In this document: positions 5,738 to 5,815 of the stretch, in pieces | Numbering within the stretch: position 1 is the first letter of the stretch | How the letters are laid out: each line of letters starts with the position of its first letter | DNA from: Desulfobulbaceae bacterium | Lineage (GTDB): Bacteria > Desulfobacterota > Desulfobulbia > Desulfobulbales > SURF-16 | Reading direction: 5' to 3' | DNA: 5,815 nucleotides | NCBI GenBank assembly: GCA_024763115.1 | Contig: JANTGB010000161.1 | Coordinates: 1-5,815, forward strand | Notes under the pieces: generated by a model | What the model was told of the DNA's origin: nothing | The model's input: the letters and a program-made list of their open reading frames with translations, nothing else | The model's database searches: none | Program-made: the position numbers and the translations under genes

Positions 5738-5815
5738 GGAGTCTCCCTTTGGTCGCTTACCTGGAGTCTCCCTTTGGTCGCTTACCTGGAGTCTCCCTTT
5801 GGTCGCTTACCTGGA
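5738..5815 (+). repeat. Perfect 25-bp tandem repeat, three units plus a partial fourth
   Basis: The unit begins GGAGTCTCCCTTTGG and ends TCGCTTACCT. It is repeated without any change at 5738-5762, 5763-5787 and 5788-5812, then GGA (5813-5815) starts a fourth, so the array continues beyond the window. It begins five bases after element A ends. Each unit starts with the palindrome GGAGTCTCC. The first unit with its preceding C shares CGGAGTC with the start of element A (5635-5641) and GCTTACCT with the end of element A's conserved block (5668-5675). The array could thus have been amplified from a shortened part of that block. There are no spacers, so it is not a CRISPR array. Confidence 0.95.

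Noticed and set aside
5738..5815. CRISPR array.
   Set aside because: Units are contiguous and identical with no variable spacers, and no cas gene is present.

Overview
The window suggests a Gram-negative bacterium, most likely a member of Desulfobacterota (Desulfobulbales-like). This is inference from three things: protein style (a long-form PurQ of about 275 residues, a YkgJ-type cysteine-cluster protein with a late HC-GF motif, and a one-piece SecDF), a roughly balanced base composition, and heptamer-type intergenic repeats. No rRNA or other phylogenetic marker is present to settle it. The odd length, and the fact that both ends lie inside repeated DNA, suggest a complete short assembly contig that broke at repeats.

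Layout. Positions 1-200 hold no gene. They contain a dispersed repeat (element A, 1-101), a hairpin (131-158) and a degenerate inverted repeat (160-189) that runs into the Shine-Dalgarno of the first gene. Four genes follow on the + strand with short gaps: secDF (201-2762), a YkgJ-type cysteine-cluster protein (2779-3465), purQ (3532-4359) and tatC (4376-5098). The gaps are 16, 66 and 16 bases. The 66-base gap carries a degenerate heptamer tandem repeat. A DUF523/TudS-like gene (5506-5084, - strand) is convergent with tatC and overlaps its end by 15 bases. The last 309 bases (5507-5815) hold no gene. They contain three related inverted-repeat arms (5536-5618), a second copy of element A (5633-5732) and a perfect 25-bp tandem repeat running off the end (5738-5815).

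How the genes relate. SecDF uses the proton gradient to help complete Sec-dependent export. TatC is the substrate-receptor core of the separate Tat pathway for folded proteins. PurQ is the glutaminase of purine synthesis and needs PurL and PurS, which are not here. The cysteine-cluster protein and the DUF523 protein are probable metal or Fe-S proteins. The four + strand genes look like one transcription unit, though their functions are mixed.

The proteins are ordinary households. The least explained part is the repeat system at the two ends. Element A is present twice in the same orientation, with a near-invariant 53-bp block followed by a hairpin whose sequence varies while pairing is kept. 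Next to each copy is an inverted repeat beginning TGAGTAGTTAC. At the right end, one arm can pair either upstream or downstream, and most imperfect positions are G-U pairs only if the + strand is the RNA. This may be a non-autonomous mobile element or a structured RNA family. The window alone cannot decide between them.
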